A stretch of DNA of 64,000 nucleotides from Scenedesmus sp. ARA3 (GCA_004335835.1 RWJK01001396.1:110168-174167), one strand, 5' to 3'. Positions 24,519-37,006 are shown, numbered from the stretch's first letter. Made by a program: numbers and translations. Notes: generated by a model from the letters alone, not told the origin.

Positions 24519-27160
24519 ATGCCGCTAGCCGTGGACAATGTGCCTTTCAGCGAGATGGGCCCATTGGCGCGAAGCAGCACTAGTCACCAGGGCCCCAGGA
24601 CGGTAAGGGACACGCTTGTTCCCATTTCAAGCTAAGGCTACTGTTTGCTGTTCTGTTTTAGTTGTCGGACATCGCCGCATGGTTCTCAGCAATTGAACTA
24701 GCCTGACATTCACACACAGGCTGGCAACAAGAGTCTGCTGACGTTCAGGAGTGATGTGGGCATTCCAGGATACACTGGCAAGCAAACCTACCCGGAATCC
24801 CCTCCATAGAGGTTGCTCAACTGCTGCAACCAGCTGTGCTCAGCAGTTGAAACGTAAGACAGCATCAGCTGTAGCAGGCAGCTGTGCCTTCACCACATGC
24901 ATCACCAGCACATCTTGGGTTGGAATTAAAATCACTGTCCGCAAATTGTCACTGTTGCAGGGTACACGCCGGGCTGGTGCACCGTGCCCATCCCCATCAA
25001 TGGCAGCACGCAGCACACTGGCAAGCTGCCAGATGACGGCCAAATGCTGGATGCGACAGTCAAAGCAGACTTGCGCAGCACAGCATCAGAGTACCGCAGC
25101 ACATACCAGGCAGACCCCAGCAACTACCACCCGCCTGGCCGCACCGGTGGGGGCTTCTGGTTCGAGGAGCGCCAGCGCAAGGCAGCAGGTGCGCCACTGA
25201 TGCGGCAGCTGCTCAAGTTGGTGTTAACATTGGTGTGAACAGCACACAGCTGCATGCGCTTGTTGGCCTGGCAGCTGTACATACAGGCTTCAATAGCATA
25301 GGGCCCTGCCAAGGATTGGCTTCAGTCATTCAAGCAGCTGCATGTGCCAGGAAACTGCACGTGATGGCCTGAACCCTCCAGGCCCTGACTCTGAATGTTT
25401 CCTGCAAGCTGCAGGCAACAGCCCGCCATTCCTGAGCAGCACCACCTACAAGTCGGAGCTGCTGGATGGCCAAGCCACAGCACAGCAGCAGCTCCAGCAG
25501 TCGCAGGGCCTGAACTCCAACCTAGTGACGTACAAGGTCGCCAGGGACCGTAGGGTACAGTCTGCAAGCCCATGCATGCGTAAGCATGCGCTGAGCAGCA
25601 CCACAGCATGCACCAGCAAGGGCGAGCTCATTGGCTACAAGACCACCTATGCAACCACCACAGCCCTGGCAGCAGAAAAGGCAGCCGGCGCAAAGGCTGC
25701 AGCAGCTGCACGGCCCATGTCCTGCACGGGCACAGAGCGGCTGCGCTTGGCGGTGAGTGGGGAGCAGCTGCGGCTACAAGAAATCAACCACATCTGTGCA
25801 TTTACAGAGCAACACGGCCATCAAAACACAAGCCGCGAATTAACAACACCCAGTTGGGTGGGGTGGAAGGCTGATGAACAATGCATGTAACGGCACTATT
25901 GCCCTGTGTTTGAACGTGTTCGGTGTCTGTTTGACCGTGCAGGTGATGCCGAACGCTGGCAAGCCACTTTTTGATGCCAGCAGCACCTACAGCAGGGACT
26001 TTGGCAGCCAGGGCAGCGACCCCATGCTGCGCGCAACAGCAGAGCCAACGCAGCAGACGCTGGCAGCCAGCACAAGGTATGGCATGGACATGGCGACAGC
26101 CTGCTGCCTATGTGAGGTGTCGCATGCACCAATTTGCTGCATTGGGTTATCAGCAAGCTCAGCATGCGCTGCTGGACCCCCTCATCTGCTGCTGCTGCTG
26201 CTGCTGCTGATCCGCTGCTGATGTTGACAATGATGTGGCTGCTCTGTTGCATGTCTGGCAGGGACCTGAATGATGGCACCACACGCTCATGCCGCCACCT
26301 TCCAGGCTACACGGGGTTCATCCCAGCAGCAGCAGTCAACGAGGCGGCTGTGCAGCAGGCTGCAGGCACCAGCACGAGGGCAGATGCCAAGGTGGGCAGG
26401 CTGAAGCATTTTGTGTGAGCGGGGAAGCGGTTGGGGCACACAAGCAGCAAGCAAGCAAACATTGGACACTGACCGCTAGTTGCCAATTGGTGTTGCAACA
26501 TCTACGGCTAGGGCAGCTGACGCAGCAGAGTCAATATGTTCATCTGCATCCCTGACGCCACGATCAATAATCTACACAGATTAGACGCTACCATGGAGTT
26601 TTAGCATACAACATGCAACCCACTGCTGTTCTGGCCTGGCTGCAGGCTGGCATGCTGCCTGCCACCCTGGACCAGTACAGCCGCTCGCGCCTAGCGCACT
26701 ACACAGGCTACAAGCCGCACGCGGGCGCTGGCGCGACAGCCGTGCAGCCGGCGCACGGCCCCACTGCGGAGACCACGCAGGGCTTTGCCAACCTGCAGGT
26801 GCTCAAGTATGGCCCGCAGCCAGCCCACTCTCGCCACGCCATCAACAGCCGCAAGGTGCGGGCGCTTTGACACATTGTAGCGGGGTTGCGGCAAGTTGCT
26901 GGGTGACACACAAAACAATCCAAGAGCAAACACGCCAGGTACAAATGGCTGTATTCATGGCAGGTTGCTGAACAACGGTTGCTGCTGCTGTCTGCCTGCA
27001 GGGCCTGATGACCTTCTTCACTGGCGGCATGGAGAGCGTGAGCGACAACGGCGAGGCAGACGCGCAGAAGTTCTTTGCCAAGCTGCGGCCGCTGGAGGGG
27101 CGCATGAAGACAGAGGCTGCCAGCACAACCAACCCCAGCGGCGCCAAGTTCACCCGCTGA
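24519..27160 (+). CDS. Candidate ciliary/flagellar-associated protein with repeated GYTG motifs
   Basis: Exons: 24519-24602, 24720-24777, 24961-25188, 25415-25752, 25943-26076, 26262-26391, 26646-26855, 27002-27160; 446 residues in frame. No enzyme domain. Short motifs IPGYTGYTPGW, LPGYTGFIP and HYTGYKPH recur, like the PGYTG(F/H)(I/V)P motif of microtubule-inner and flagellar-associated proteins of the CIMIP2/FAM166 (DUF2475) type. Short Tyr-containing segments (SSTTYKSELL, SSTYSRDFG, ASEYRSTYQ) are spaced as in proteins that thread along microtubules. The intron after exon 2 must use a GC donor (24778-24779), because no GT in that exon gives the phase needed by exon 3. A TGTAA lies 239 bases past the stop. 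Gene model is solid; the ciliary assignment rests on short motifs. Confidence 0.7.
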
Positions 27161-27398
27161 TCATCAGTGGCAGTTGCAGCTATCCTGCTTACTGTGCCAG
27201 TGCCTGTGGCTGGCCTGTACATTACCCTAGCAAATGTCAACCACTGTGCCTGTTGCAGCAAACTGACGGCTGATATGGCTGGTATCGGCTTTTGTTTTGA
27301 ATGATTTTGTGTTTGGCGGACAGCTGTCACTGCAGTGGACGCTGTCCAAAGTTCCGTCTGTTTTTACACAGCCACAGCTCGCTTGAGCGCCAGCACAA

Positions 27399-27403
27399 TG
27401 TAA
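27399..27403 (+). terminator. Candidate TGTAA poly(A) signal
   Basis: TGTAA, 239 bases after the stop codon of the flagellar-type gene and before the next gene, in an AT-richer patch. It matches the green-algal polyadenylation signal. Confidence 0.5.
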
Positions 27404-27834
27404 TATTTAACATTCTGCAATGAACTCAAATGCCGTGTAGCTGCTCTGGCTCTTCCTTGTTTAGGAGATCTCTGGTTTCGGAGCTGAGGGGCCCCTCAGC
27501 GACTGTGGCTTGACAGCCCTAGCACCCTCAGCGCGCGACTTTCCCGAGTATGTACTTTTCAGGTGAACAGTAAGTGTACCTGGCATTACAGTTTCGGTGC
27601 GTAAACCGATGATTGCCAGTGGTTGACACATGATTAACAGTGGCTGCTGGCCCCACATCATTCCCCCCCAACCCACGCTCATCGTCCTTGTTGTGACAAC
27701 AACACATCAAACGACATGTCCTGCTCACCCACACTTTCTTCAGAGCACAACACATATCACCGCTGCTGTTCATGCAGCTCTTTCGGCACTGAAGACAGCG
27801 GCCCGCCACACCAACGACATAGACACTTCTTCAA
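27404..27834. other. Intergenic upstream of IFRD gene
   Basis: 431 bp, presumably promoter and 5' UTR of the IFRD gene. Nothing else is recognised. Confidence 0.4.
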
Positions 27835-30800
27835 ATGGCAAAAAGTGAGCGCAGCAAGCTGCAACTATTAAGCTCTCACGGCAGGCTTACACGCCTGACG
27901 CTGCTCCTCCGCAAGCGGGCAATTGCACACAGTCAAGAGGCACGGCTCAACGCGCTTTGTTCGCTTTCGTGCCTGCAGAGAAAGGAAAGAAGGGGCAGGA
28001 CGATTTTGACGATGCCCACAGCATCTGCAGCACTGGCACATACACCAGCATGGGCAACGGGCAGGAGGAGCTGATAGACAGCCAGGCTGAGGCTTTCAGC
28101 CTTGCCATAGATGACACGTACGAGAGCAGGTGAGCCAGGCAGCAGCTGCGCAGCAGCCAGTGCGTGTGGGCCTCACCAGCGCGCGTTGTTAACAGCCAGC
28201 TGGGGCCAGCAGAGGGAACCATGCCTTAGCACCCCCACATCGGTTCAGCATTCAACACGTCTACTAAGCAATGCTGCTATCTGCTTAGCTTTGATCACAG
28301 CTTTGGCATGTGTGCTGGCATGAAGCTTTCTGTTGTGGTGGCTATTTCTGATCAGCATGCTTGTGCACCTGCAGGGCCACCACCAGGGAAAAGGCTTGGG
28401 AGCGCATCACAGCAATGCTGCGCAACCAAGTCAGGCAGGACGACTGCTTCCAGAAGTGAGCGGCGCAGCAGCTGTTCTTTGACGACATGTCACATGGCAC
28501 CGCTGCTGTGAGATATGCAGTGTTGATGTGGCCAGCTGGTTAGTCCGCCAACCCACCTTGTCGCACTCAGCAGCTGTGTAAATACTTAAAGCATTGCAGC
28601 AGCAACTCACATGGCACTGAGCTGGGCTTTCAGCTGAGGCTGCGTGCTGAAGTCCTTATGTTGCGACCTGCCAAGGCAGTGTGTTGTTCGCCCGAACTAG
28701 GGTTGTTATTCAGGGGTTGTGATTCTGTCTTCATTGTTGGACTGCAGTGCCTCCACGCTGACAGGCAGGTGCCTGAGCGCAATCAAGAAGGGCGGTGCTG
28801 CAGAGGCAGCATCAGCAGCAACAGCACTGGGTGAGCAGGCACGGCAGGCAACATGCAGGCAGCAGCAGCAGCAGTGGGCCAGGCAGCAACTGCTCCGCTC
28901 AGGAGCAGCTGGTGTGCTGCAGTGCAAGTTGCGCAACACGCATGCGTCGGCGCTGACAGTCTGTGTTGCATGCCTGGCAGCTGGTTGAAGTCAGCAGCAG
29001 CGTCTGTCGCCTGCTACGGCGCAGGCTGGTCGCTGCTGCGCCCTATGTCACCAGGTGTCTGTCGTGGCGTAGCCGCATGAGCTCACCGTTGTAACCGCTC
29101 TGCACATCGGTGGTTGCTGCTGAAGCATCTGCCGCCTGCTGCTTGCTCTGCAGGGCTGCACATGCTGACACTGGGGGAGCCTGATGAGAAGTGAGTATCA
29201 GTACTTGCAAAGTGTTTTGTCAGGTGCAGCCAGCGCTGTCTTGCCCCGCGCAGCAGGATGCAGCAGCAACAGCGATGCAGGCGTCGCAGCTAGTTTGTGC
29301 GGCAATCACAAGCAAGCAGCTGCAAGGCCTTGTCTGTGGCCATGAGCAGCCCATTTTTACCCTGCCTAGCACAGCAGCAGCCGCAGCTCTGTACCGGCCT
29401 TGTGGTACCATTGCTCTAACAACGCTGCATGCCCTGCTGCCGCATGTCCTGCGGCTGCTGCTGTTATTGCGCTGCAGCCTGTTCCAGGAGGTGCATACTG
29501 ACCTGGCCAAGGCTGCGAAGCAGGGCAAGGGCGCCGCCGTCAAAGTGGCAGCAGCTGAGGCGCTGGCGCTGTGCTGCTTCGTGGCTGCTGAGGATGAGCA
29601 CACCACGCTGGAGGTGATGGAGCAGCTGCACGCTCTATGGGGCAAAGGTGGGCGCAGCAGGCCAGAGGGTTTGGCACAGGGGTTATGGTTGCATTTGACT
29701 GCAGTTTGCTGCGAGGACGAGCTCACCACGCTGGAGGTGCTGGAGCAACTGCATGGCCTGTGGGGCAAAGGTGGGCTGGCGGTGGTTGGGTTTGGTGTAG
29801 GATGACTGCAGTTTGCGCTTGAAGCTGAGCTGGCAGCGCTGGCTGCATTGTGCTGTGTATGCTACCGCAGACCGCGCCAAGCTGCATGGCGGGCTCGACA
29901 TTCATCTACCCTGATGTTGACTCGTACCCCTGCCTTGCCGCTGCTGTGTCTCTTGTGCTTTGCCGACCTGCAGACAGTGCCAAGCTGCGCGCCACGGCGC
30001 TACGCGGCTGGTCCCTGCTGTACAGCTCCCTGTCTAGCCCTCTGGCCACGCGGCAGTTAGAAGCTGAGCTGGCAGCACTTGCGGCTTTGCTGCATGATGC
30101 TGACGTGGACGTGCGCGCGGCCGCCGGCGAGGGTTTAGGCCTGCTGTACAGCAGCTGCGGTTTAGGGGACAGCGACTTTGGGGAGGAGGAAGATCTGGAT
30201 GATTCAATAGAGGAAGAGGAGGAGGAGGAGGAAGAGCAGCAGCAGGAAGAGCAGCAGCAGGTTGAGCAGCAGGAGTTGGCGCCGGCAGGCGAGCAGCAGC
30301 AGCAGGTAGAGCTGGCGCAGAATGGTGTAGCTGGCGGCAGCAGCAGCCAGGCGCAGCAGGTGGTGCTGAATGGCATTCCTGAAGGCCTGGTCGTGCCTGG
30401 CACCACTACTAATCCAGGCAGCGGCGCGCGCCAGCGCATTGTGCAGCAGCAGCAGCAGCAGCGTGAGGGTGACGTGATGAGCTTAGGTAGCAGCGTGTCG
30501 GGGCTTGACATGGTGATAGACAGGGTGCGGGACCTGGCCAACAACAGGGGCGACCGACAGCGGCGCAGCAGGCGGGAGCGGCAGAGCATGCGCAGCAGCT
30601 TCCGGGAGCTACGCAGCGTGATGGAGGTGAGGCACTCTTATGTTTTGTGATGTATTTTTGTGATGTATGTTTTGTGGTTTACAGCAAACGCCGTGCATCA
30701 ACGGCAGATTTACGGCACTTGCATCGCGCTCATTGCAAGCAGAGGTGTGCCTACAACGCAGTTTTTTGTACGATATCGTCAGTTTGGAAGCAGTTATGGA

Positions 30801-31497
30801 TGTGTGCAGCAGCTTGAGGCGCCTTGACAAGCAGCTGCAACAGCATGCACCATATCGGCACCGTAGTTTCAACAACTATACATCTGCTGCTGCTGCTGCT
30901 GCTGCTGCCGCTGCTGCTGCTGCTGCTGCTCCTGCTGCTGCTGCTGCAGGACGGCCGCGTGCGTGAGCAGAAGATCAAGCTGCGCCACGGCGACACGCTC
31001 ATCATCAACACACTGGAGGGCAACGTCATGATGAACTTCCTCAAGCGCTTCATCGCGGGCGGCTTCCAGGTGCGGGTGGCTGCAGGGAGCTGTTGCATAA
31101 CACATTCATAACATGTGACATGTCATTCTACAGAGACTGTGGAGGTTGCTTGCTTGGCTGTCGACAGCTGCACTGGGCTGACAGGGCAAGAGTGCGGCCT
31201 ACATTGTGTGTGCCTGTGCTGGGACGTGTTGCTGCCGCTGACCCTCTTTCCTGCTGGGTGCTTGTTGGTGACCTTGCGTGTGCTGCATGTGTCTGTCTGC
31301 TGCAGGTGCACCTGCAGGAGAACCCCTTCCTGCACAACCTGTTTGACTTCAGCCCGCTGGAGGGCCGCCCCGACAAGCTGTCCCAGCAGGAGAAGCGCGC
31401 CTTCCGCAGCCCCTGCAGCGCCGCCAGCAAGGCGCGCAGCCAGGCGCGGCGCAGCCAGCGCAGCTACAAGGGAGGCTCCTCAGGCGCTGATTGGTAG
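27835..31497 (+). CDS. Interferon-related developmental regulator (IFRD) family protein
   Basis: IFRD proteins are conserved armadillo-like eukaryotic regulators linked to transcription and ribosome handling; no enzyme activity is known. Exons: 27835-27844, 27979-28129, 28375-28455, 28748-28830, 29154-29190, 29478-29647, 29974-30626, 30950-31069, 31306-31497; 498 residues in frame. The start lies in a 10-nt coding exon, giving MAKKKGKKGQDDFDD. N-terminal IFRD features: DDTYESRATTREKAWERI, TLTGRCLSAIKKG and KVAAAEALALCCFVAAED. An acidic Glu/Gln-rich linker (DDSIEEEEEEEEE) precedes the IFRD C-terminal domain: REQKIKLRHGDTLIINT, MMNFLKRFIAGGFQVHLQEN and LHNLFDFSPLE. The C-tail is basic (SQARRSQRSYKGG). 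Exon 6 and the 3' end have tandem partial copies downstream. Family assignment is confident; cellular role in algae unknown. Confidence 0.88.
29598..29790. repeat. 123-bp duplicate of IFRD exon 6 donor end
   Basis: Exon 6 ends TTLEVMEQLHALWGK with donor after 29647; a copy, TTLEVLEQLHGLWGK, with donor after 29770 lies in the following intron. The copy has no acceptor of its own. A second fragment at 29820, matching exon 7 sequence at 30060 (240 bp away), follows. Confidence 0.8.
30884..30948. repeat. CTG repeat abutting IFRD exon 8 acceptor
   Basis: About twenty CTG triplets with two interruptions run directly into the acceptor AG at 30948-30949 before GACGGCCGC. Confidence 0.85.
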
Positions 31498-31730
31498 CTG
31501 CAGAGGTTTGTGCAGATGTTTGCGGCTGCTGCTGCTGCAGTAGCTGTGCCGCCAGCAAGGCGCGCAGCCAGGCGCGGCGCAGCCAGCACAGCTTCAAGGG
31601 AGGCTCAGGCGCTGACTGGTAGCTGCAGACTTGAGAGAAGGTCTGTGGCTGCTGCTGCTGCAGCCCCTGCAGTGCCGCCAGCAAGGCGCGGCGCAGCCAG
31701 CGCAGCTACAAGGGAGGGTGGTTAGCTGCG
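31420..31730. repeat. Threefold tandem repeat of IFRD coding end and stop
   Basis: The block beginning GCCGCCAGCAAGGCG starts at 31420 (coding), 31548 and 31674 (both after the stop), periods 128 and 126 bp. The first two copies carry the same TGGTAGCTGCAG stop context, so the 3' UTR contains a decayed copy of the protein's basic tail plus another partial one. Confidence 0.85.
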
Positions 31731-33434
31731 GAGTGGTAGCTGGGATGATGTGCACTGTTGTTGCGGCAGCAGCGCTGAAGACTCCTGAATTGCAGGCGGC
31801 AGGCGCACGCGCGGCTCGGCGGGGCGGACTAGTAGCCGCATTGCTTGCTGCTGCTGTGGCGCTGGACATGCCTGCACATGCAGGGCGTGCGCCGCCATCT
31901 GCCAAGCTAGCTGCACAGGCCGAGCTATTGCTGATAGGAGCATGTCGGGAGCTGCTGCTTGGCTGGGCTGGTGTGAATGGGGTGTTAGGCATTGCAATGC
32001 CTCAACAATTGTTGAGATTGTTGTGGGGGCATGGGTCTGTTGCGGGGCCGTGTATGAACGAGGGATACAACTTGGCTTGGGGAGGAGGGAATGTGGGGCA
32101 GCGGGGGTTGCAGGGCCGGGCGCTTGAAGAGTGTGCAGGACACTGGCGTATCTGTGTTTGCTTATGTGTAGTATATACCCCTGCTGTGTAGTTTGGGGGT
32201 TTCAAACACAGTGTGTGTGGCTGAGGGTGGCGCCCTGTGGTGCGCTGCTATGACGCGTTCATCTGCGTGTAGTTACGACAGAGTGCGTGCAGCGCCTGTC
32301 TTTTCATGTGAATTGGCTAGGCAGTGCTGCCTGACATGCTTACGACAGCTTGTACAGACTGTGTAGAGAAAGGGTTTGTCACAGGTTTGTCACTTTTGCT
32401 GTATGTAGATGACGTGTGTGTGCTGCGTTTGCATGATTGACCGAGCTTGCAGGCAGCATGTGGTGCTTGCAGCGACTCCTTTTCCTCTTGTGCTCTCCCT
32501 GAGGTAGTACATGAGAATCCGTGTCAACAGCTAAACAATGTTGTCGAGCAGTGCCACTGTTGCCAAGATTTTTTTGGTGTGGTGCTGTGCCTGCTGGGCT
32601 GTCGCTGAAAAATCATGGTTGCTGTCTGGCAGGGTGCACGCAGCAGCGTACGGGTGCGCTGCGGAAGCAGAGCATGCCTTGGGCCTGACTGATGAGCTTG
32701 TGCAGCCATGGTGAACGTGTCAAATTGCACGTAAGGTCACACAGTGCATGGAAGCAGCAGTGCAGTTGCGCGGTCGTAGACATGTTGCCTACGCAGCTTT
32801 GCTTGTGCCAAGATGATGCTGCAGTCAGTGAGTGTGCAGTGGGATTATGCGTGGCAACAGCTGCCCATAAGGTGTTGGGACATTGGTGATGTTGTTTTTA
32901 CAGCTGTGGTCTGGTCTGTACCATGTGCCAGACCTGAGCGGTGTTGTGTCAAGCAAGCGCACTTGCCCGTGTAACTGCATTGCTTCTGTAACTGCGTCCC
33001 GGCAGTCTAGGGTTCAGCGGTGCTGTATGTTGTCTGTGCAACGTCAAGCAGTGATGAAGAAGCTCCAGGCGTTGACACAAGTATTCTTTGTCGTGTTGTT
33101 CTTCCCGCTGTTAGCGAAACATGGTGCAGTCAAGTGATGGAGCAAGTGCTCTGTCGGGCTAGTATCTTGGCCAGAACGGCACAGCTGGACGCAGCTGCAT
33201 AGTCTATGTGATAACAGCTGAAACTCAACACACCCACAGGTGCTCAATTGAAGTATGCCGCGCACTGCTACCGCAGCAGTGTGATTCGGTTCAGCCAGCT
33301 CAACGGCCCTTCGTCAACATAGCCGGCCAATTGCTCGCTGCGTTCAGCACCATTTGCAGGATATCGAGTGCTAAGCAGACCCGAATTAGCTCGCTGTGAA
33401 GGCCGCTGTAACAGCAGCAGCAGCAGCAGCAGCA
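31731..33434. other. Intergenic between IFRD gene and MYND array
   Basis: 1.7 kb downstream of the 3' repeat block. Open frames are short and unremarkable. It holds the distal IFRD 3' flank and the promoter of the first MYND gene; a CAG run (33413-33434) directly precedes that gene's ATG. Confidence 0.45.
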
Positions 33435-33950
33435 ATGGCTTCTGTCAGGCGCCCGCCTCAATTTCAGCAGGTGCTGGCACAGCTATGCAAGGCCAGCAGC
33501 TGCCCGACATTCGAGGAAGATGTCGCTCTGGTGTGGGACCTGGAAGACATGAATGTGTGGATGCTCCAGCACATGGCGTCAGCAACGCCTGGCCGGGAGG
33601 CAGACATGGCATTTGAGGTGGGTTGATGACACGGCACCCAAGACTTCAACAGGAAAGACAGCCACTGCGCTGAGGTGCTTGCAGCTTCCTATTTTACCAG
33701 GTGTCTGTGGTGGCGTATGCCGCATGAACACACCGTGTAACCCCTCTATCTATCTAACAGGGAGAGACTTGTGAAACATAGTCTGAAGCTCCGCTGACTG
33801 CTTGTCAGCTCTGCTGTATGGATGCACAGCCGTGGTGAACATGCAGCGACATGGCTGCTGCTGCTGCCATGCTATGTCTACTTACATGTCAGCTTCCATA
33901 AACTGCACCTCCCGCCCGGACTAACTCGTGGAGGGACTGAGCTGTGGACC

Positions 33951-33983
<33 letters not shown>

Positions 33984-36900
33984 GTGCTCGTGCGCATGTG
34001 TTGTTAAGAGCAGGACGCCCCTGCGGCGGTGCATAAGCATGTGGCAGAAGTGGCTGCGGCGGCAGCGCACAGCCTGCGGCTGTGGGCGTGGCGGCCGCCT
34101 GCGCTGCACAAGCCGTCTTTCATGACGCTCGTGCTGCAGCAGCTTGTGTCCTGCTGCACCAACTACCTGTGCTTCCCTTGGGAGCCTGGGCAGGCCCACA
34201 AGGCGAGGCAGCAGGCCATGGTCCCAGGTGCGGCTTCGCTCACTCAGGCATCAAAATAACATCGGTGAAACAGCGACTCTTATGTCGCATACATTCTTAT
34301 GTCGCATATATTCAGTTTGAGCAGCGCAGGCAGGTTCATCACCGCAGCAGCATCAAGACACTCATGCCAAAGTGTGAATGTGTTAGACTCAACACACTGG
34401 CCCACCCTGATGAGCCCTACCGCGCATGATTGCTGTTGCAAGCAGCGTGTCGTGCCTGCTTGACACCAACCACGCTGCTTTCTGCGCCCGGCTGCTGCAG
34501 GCTTCCTGCCAGCCTTTTCTGCTGCATGTGTGGCCCTGGCAGGGGGGCTAGCCCAAGCCAGCAGTGCAGCAGAAGTGGCTTTTGATGTGCCAGGGCTGTG
34601 CACGCTGCTGCTGTCCTTCTCGAAAGCTCTGCTGGCCACATTCAGGCCAAGGAAATGTATCACGCATTCTGATGTGGCAGCAGCAACGCCGTGCACAGCA
34701 CAGCTGGCAGTGGCAGGTGCGGCAATGCCGGTTTATTGCTTTCGTCGGGGTTGCGTGTATGGATGCGTTCCACAGCCAAGTGCTGTGCCGCATCATTCAC
34801 AAGAGGTGACTGCCGTGCCAGTGATGCTGCTTCTTTTGCTTCTGCTGCTGCTGCTACTGCCCAAGTAGTGCGCCTAAGGCTTATGTTGCTTCCCCTGCTG
34901 TCCTCTTTCCGCTGCTGCTGCTGCTGCTGCTGCTACTGCCCAAATAGTGCACCTGAAGCTTCATGTTGCTTCCCCTGCTGTCACCTTACTGCAGCTGCTG
35001 CTGCTGCTGCTGCAGTACTGCGCTGCTGGGCTGGTCCGGGGTCAGCTGCTGCCAGCCGCAGCAGCAACCCTGGCGGAGCTCGCCAGGCGTTGCACATCAC
35101 CCTGGATGTGCTGATGCACCTGGTGCGAGACATCTACTGCTTTGCAGACCCACACAGTAGCTTCAGCAGCAGTGACTTCAAGCTGCAGACGCCACTTCCA
35201 GGGGGCTTGGCTGCTTCGCAGCATGTGCAGTGGCTGCTGTCATGCCACGCCGCACTAGTTGCGCAGCTGCTGCACAAGCAGCAGCGCGGGCGGTCCATGG
35301 CAGCACCACTGACGCCTGGCAGCAGCAGCAGCAGCCAGACACAGCATGATCAGCAGCAGCAGCAGCAGCAGCAGCAGATGAAGGTTGCAGCAGTGCACAA
35401 GCAGCTACTGGAGGGCTTGGGTGTGCCAGAGCTAGTGGGTGTTGAGTACCCAAGGCAGGAGGGGCAGCAGCAGTCAGGCATAGCAATTGCGACTTCGTAC
35501 CCAGCCATCATATCCTGGTATGTTTGTGATTGCCAGGAGGTGTACTCCACCGGCAGCAGCAGCAGCAGTGCACAGCAGCAGCTGCTGACGCCAACAGTGC
35601 ACCTGCGCCGTGCAGCAGTGCTGCTTGAGCTGTGCCTGTTAGACAACCGCACCATGCCGCTGACCTACGGCCTCAAATGCCTGCACAAAGAGCTTGCCTG
35701 CCTGCTGTCATGCGTGCTGGAAGAGATGCAAGGAGATGTTATCGCAGCAGACGCGAGAGTATATGCTGCGGTGGAGAGTGGCCTGTTGCCGGCGCTGCTG
35801 CAGCAGCTGCCGGCAGCCGTGTTTTATGCGGTGCAGTCTGCGCGCCAGGTGAAGCAGCGGCTGGGGCATGTGCGGGGTGACAGCAGCAGGCCAGTTACGC
35901 TGATGGCAATCCTGCTGGCTGAGGTGCTGCCAAGTGAGCAGAAGTACCTGGCGGCGATTTGAAATTTATCAGCAACATATGTTTTGTGTCAATAACAATC
36001 CTGCTGGCGGAGGTGCTGCCAGGTGGGCAATTTTCCCTTGGGCAGAGATAATTGGCGGTGATTTGAAAGTTACCAGTAACATATGTTAGTGTCAATAACA
36101 TGGGAACGATCCGCCATGCCTGCCACAGCCAGTGCTGCATATAGTCTGCTGGGTAATGGCCTTGCTTGGTTGCCGTGGCTACACCGGCACGTTGTTAGTA
36201 CAGCTGCTGAATGTGCCGGTACCCGTTGGGCTGATGGCTTTTCTGTGCTCAGCAGGTTGGTCAGTAATAAAAGGGACGTGCTGTGTTGCATGGCGGCCAG
36301 GACATTTATCGAAGCTTCTGTGCTGCTGCCCCTTGTGCTTGCAGGCACAGGCCCTGGGCAGCAGCTGCTGCTTGAGTCGCTGCAGTGCTGCAGCTTTGTA
36401 CAGCTGCTGGAGCAGGGTCTACGCAGCTGGGGTTCAAGCATTGCAGATCAGCCCTGCCCCCTGGCTTCAATGCCAGCCTCGCTGATGGCAGTGCAGCGGC
36501 TGTGCCATGTGCTGGTTGCTGCACTAGCAAGCAAGCTAGGTGGGGAACCACCAGCAGCAGCAACAGCAGCAGCAGCAGCAGCACAAATGCACCTGTTGTA
36601 CGGTAGCTCAGAGGTGCTTGCTCTGTGTGTGACCTGCCTCAAAATCTCCACATATGCAGGAGGTTGCGCCTTCGTGCCTGCGGCACAGGATGCGAGACAC
36701 GACAGCAGCAGCAGCAGCGGCGACGACGGCACAAGACAGCTTGCGGCTACTGCGCTGGTTCAAGCAGTAATGACAGCTGACCTTGCAGTGCATGCAGCCT
36801 GCAGCTGTAGTCATATCAGGACAGATGACGCCACTGGCAGCAGCAGCAGTAGGTCAAAGATGCTGCGTGCGTGGCAGCTGTTGCTGGCTGACAGCTTGCA

Positions 36901-37006
36901 TGCTGCAGGCAGCGTGATGCTGGCTCTTCATACTGACGATGGTGAAATGCTGCTTCAGTCAGCCGCATCGCCACCACAGCAACTCAGCAGTCAGCCATCA
37001 ACAAGC

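Noticed and set aside
30884..30948. Regular triplet arrays as a CRISPR-like or structured array
   Set aside because: They are simple microsatellites without spacers, in a eukaryotic intron.
35906..36100. Second copy of MYND unit 1 exon 4 donor as the real exon end
   Set aside because: Reading through to it crosses an in-frame stop at 35960-35962; the first donor gives the correct phase.
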